DNA from: Brugia malayi
Lineage: Eukaryota > Nematoda > Chromadorea > Rhabditida > Onchocercidae
Assembly (NCBI RefSeq): GCF_000002995.4
Contig: NW_025062477.1
Coordinates: 620,001 to 684,000, forward strand
Direction of reading: 5' to 3'
DNA length: 64,000 bases
The notes beneath the pieces were generated by a model, which worked only from the letters and a program-made list of their open reading frames with translations, made no database searches and was not told the DNA's origin. A program made the translations under genes and the position numbers. Positions 61,901-64,000 of the stretch are shown piece after piece. Positions within the stretch are counted from its first letter, which is position 1, and each line of letters opens with the position of its first letter.

Positions 61901-63788
61901 TTTTTGCTACCTGCTAAAATACGAGCAATACGATTTGTTTTTGTGAGAAGTGCTGAATAAATCATTGAAAAAGCAACAGGAGGTAGCGTACGTGATATAA
62001 AACACGTTATAAATGATGGCGTAGCAAGTACAGCAAATGATACTGCATAGCAAATAGTAATACCTAAAAATAAACAATGAGAAAAATGTATGAAAAAATA
62101 AATAGCAAATAGAATTTTAATTTATTAAAAGTGCTTTAATTCATTAATTGAAATTAATTTTTACGCTTAACTAGTAGATAACTAAATTGAAAGAAGAAAA
62201 AAAAAAAAAAGAGATTTCAGTAAAAGAATTTAAAGAGTAGTCTAAATAACCTAATGCTTATAATAACAATGAGTGATGAGGTTGTATCGAAAATATAGCA
62301 GGGTATAGTTAAGTTAGATTTGTTTATTCAAATTAAATAAATTACTTTTTTTTTTTTTAACTAAAATAAATTTTTACGCTATTTTTACGTTTATTAAATT
62401 ACATAGAAAAAGTTAACAGAGGAATAATACTTTAAATTATCAAATACTTACCACTTAGAATTATGTAAGATAATTCTCTGGTTGTTGATTTCACGACAGG
62501 TGTATGATTGTAACGAATGAATATTAATACGGTGAATGATGTCATTATTATACCCAATGATGCAAGTAATAAAGCTAGGATGATACCTGTAGATGACCAA
62601 TCTGGTCCTTCATGTACCAAAGGATAGCAGGCTGAAAATTTGTATATTATTTGACCAAAAAAAAAAAAAAAATGATTTAAATGAATGAGATAGATATCTT
62701 TCAAAATTTGAAAATAAAAAGTAATGAAAATTTAATGGCAAAAAGAGAAAGAGCTAAAAAAAAAAAGTACTTGTATGATCATCATTAGGCCACCATCCAA
62801 GTGTACAATTCTGACACGTACGTGTCGTATAGTCAATAATTTGATGAGATAAACAATCTTCACAAATCCAACAACAAGCAGCTGTTTCACGTTGCTATAA
62901 AATGATAAAAAAAATTATTAAATTGAAAAGCTTATTTTTATTGGCATTTTTTTTAATTGTATAAATAATTAATAAATTTTATAACTTAAGAATATATCAA
63001 TCGATTATTGTTATTTTTATAAGATTGCAAAGATAGGAAGAAGAAAAAAGATTTGCTTTTATTGTTACATTGATTTTTCACAAAAATTTTATTTTATGAA
63101 AATTATATAATAAAATTTACTCGTTGTCCAATTTTACATGGTTTACTGCAAACTGATTCTGGAATTTGATTTGTTTTATCATAAAACATAATATCACTTT
63201 TTGTAATTTTTAAACGATATTTGCCAAGACGTTTTTTTCGATATTCACCAACCATACGAAAACCTTCCTCACCACCAACATAGTTTAAAACATCATACCT
63301 AAATTTAAATTCTAATTTACTTATCTTCTTTTTTTTGTTGAAAAAAAAAAAAATTATAATACTTTAAAAGTTTTACAAAAAATTTCCTTTCTATAGCATT
63401 TATCGATCAGATAATGAAATAAACTTATACCTAATTAAAAATATACCTCAGAAAACAAAAAAAATTTTCACAAAAAAATAAATTCATTTATAGTATGATA
63501 ATCAAAAACTGACACATTCATATAAGTGATATAATTTTAAGATTATAAATTAAAATAATACAAATAAATGTACCATGCAGGTGGATCACCGTTTGTATCG
63601 AAATAAACTTCCTGATTGAACTGATCAACAAATGTAACATTGAGCATATATTTGAGAAGTAAAGTACCATTTAATGCAAATATTTCCGTACACATTGTTG
63701 AATTTTCTCTACAACGATCGTTGTACAATGCTTGAAGGGCTAATCCAACAACACGAATTGAATTTACAACTTGACTCAATTTTGCATC
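58943..63788 (-). CDS. mgl-2: metabotropic glutamate receptor, group I-like (3' ten coding exons; 5' end off window)
   Basis: Exons (minus): 63574-63788, 63121-63298, 62771-62894, 62452-62631, 61855-62063, 61174-61430, 60463-60750, 60047-60302, 59511-59708, 58943-58999; 653 aa, all phases agree. Seen in order: the end of the ligand-binding lobe (NGDPPAWYDVLNY), the Cys-rich NCD3G-type domain (CSKPC, CCWICEDC, CQNCTLGWWPND), then seven membrane spans (TGIILALLLASLGIIM; YNHTPVVKSTTRELSYIIL; ICYAVSFAVL; the next three from VVITWIVICIECVIV; LTMSFSFSLSASIALVLLFF). The second intracellular loop TKTNRIARILAGSKKRILTK and the PENFNEAKFIGFTMY segment match group I receptors (mGluR1/5; MGL-2 in C. elegans), which couple to Gq. 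It is a class C GPCR acting in neurons. The cytoplasmic tail of about 200 residues ends LQLTNATPL; I see no Homer-type PPxxF motif. The symbol is by similarity only. Confidence 0.9.
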
Positions 63789-64000
63789 CTAAAAATTTTG
63801 GAACATTTTAGAGATTAGTGGAAAATTGGATTAAAAAAAATTTATTATCAGAATTATTGACTGAGAAAGAGAATGATAAAATGATTATTTATGAAAAGTA
63901 TACAAAATTAATGTATAATTTTAATGTTTACTTGTTAATTATCAAATGCATTAGTATTAATAATTGATCTAATTTTGCTAACTTGATTATAGCTATACAA
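63789..64000 (-). other. intron of the glutamate receptor gene, running off the window
   Basis: Sequence upstream of the acceptor at 63,789-63,790; the preceding exon encoding the ligand-binding domain lies beyond the right edge. Confidence 0.7.

Overview
The window reads as nuclear DNA of a nematode, most likely a parasitic (clade III, possibly filarial) species. Coding exons are short and interrupted by small GT-AG introns, the DNA is very AT-rich with many A/T homopolymers, start codons often lie just downstream of TTTCAG/TTGCAG-type acceptors as expected for spliced-leader trans-splicing, and a near-perfect SL1 leader sequence is present at 56,670-56,691. The species is inferred, not proven. 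Exon models were built by eye from reading frame, splice phase and recognised family motifs.

Left part (1-20.4 kb): housekeeping genes. The 3' end of an MPPE1/PGAP5-like phosphoesterase (+) converges on three minus-strand genes in a row: POLR1H/RPA12 (Pol I subunit), a TMEM170-like membrane protein and EDC3 (mRNA decapping scaffold). Divergent from EDC3 is the mitochondrial ribosomal protein mL54 (MRPL54). A gene-poor stretch follows, with a 181-bp TG microsatellite and a perfect 39-bp hairpin. Then comes a core-binding factor beta gene (CBFB, bro-1 in C. elegans), whose start region aligns with the vertebrate start.

Middle part (23.5-49.6 kb): a transthyretin-like secreted protein gene (-), followed by the most unusual region of the window. 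This is a tandem array of seven plus-strand genes, each with three exons, encoding small secreted proteins of 123-146 aa. Each has a signal peptide, Asn/Gln/Ala repeats, an almost invariant Gly-rich hydrophobic motif and a tyrosine-rich tail. I do not recognise this family. Each unit also carries, upstream and on the opposite strand, a copy or decayed relic of a second gene. The best-preserved copy (28.3-29.2 kb) has exons in consistent splice phase and a faint cystatin-like look. Some copies share near-identical tracts of about 1 kb, arranged as expected from recent duplication or gene conversion.

Right part (49.6-64 kb): a long AT-rich interval with little coding signal. An island at 54.4-57.7 kb holds tandem repeats, several short open frames and an SL1-like sequence directly upstream of a 49-codon frame, which may be a retrocopy 'fossil' leader. 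The window ends with the 3' ten coding exons of a group I-like metabotropic glutamate receptor on the minus strand, whose ligand-binding domain runs off the right edge.
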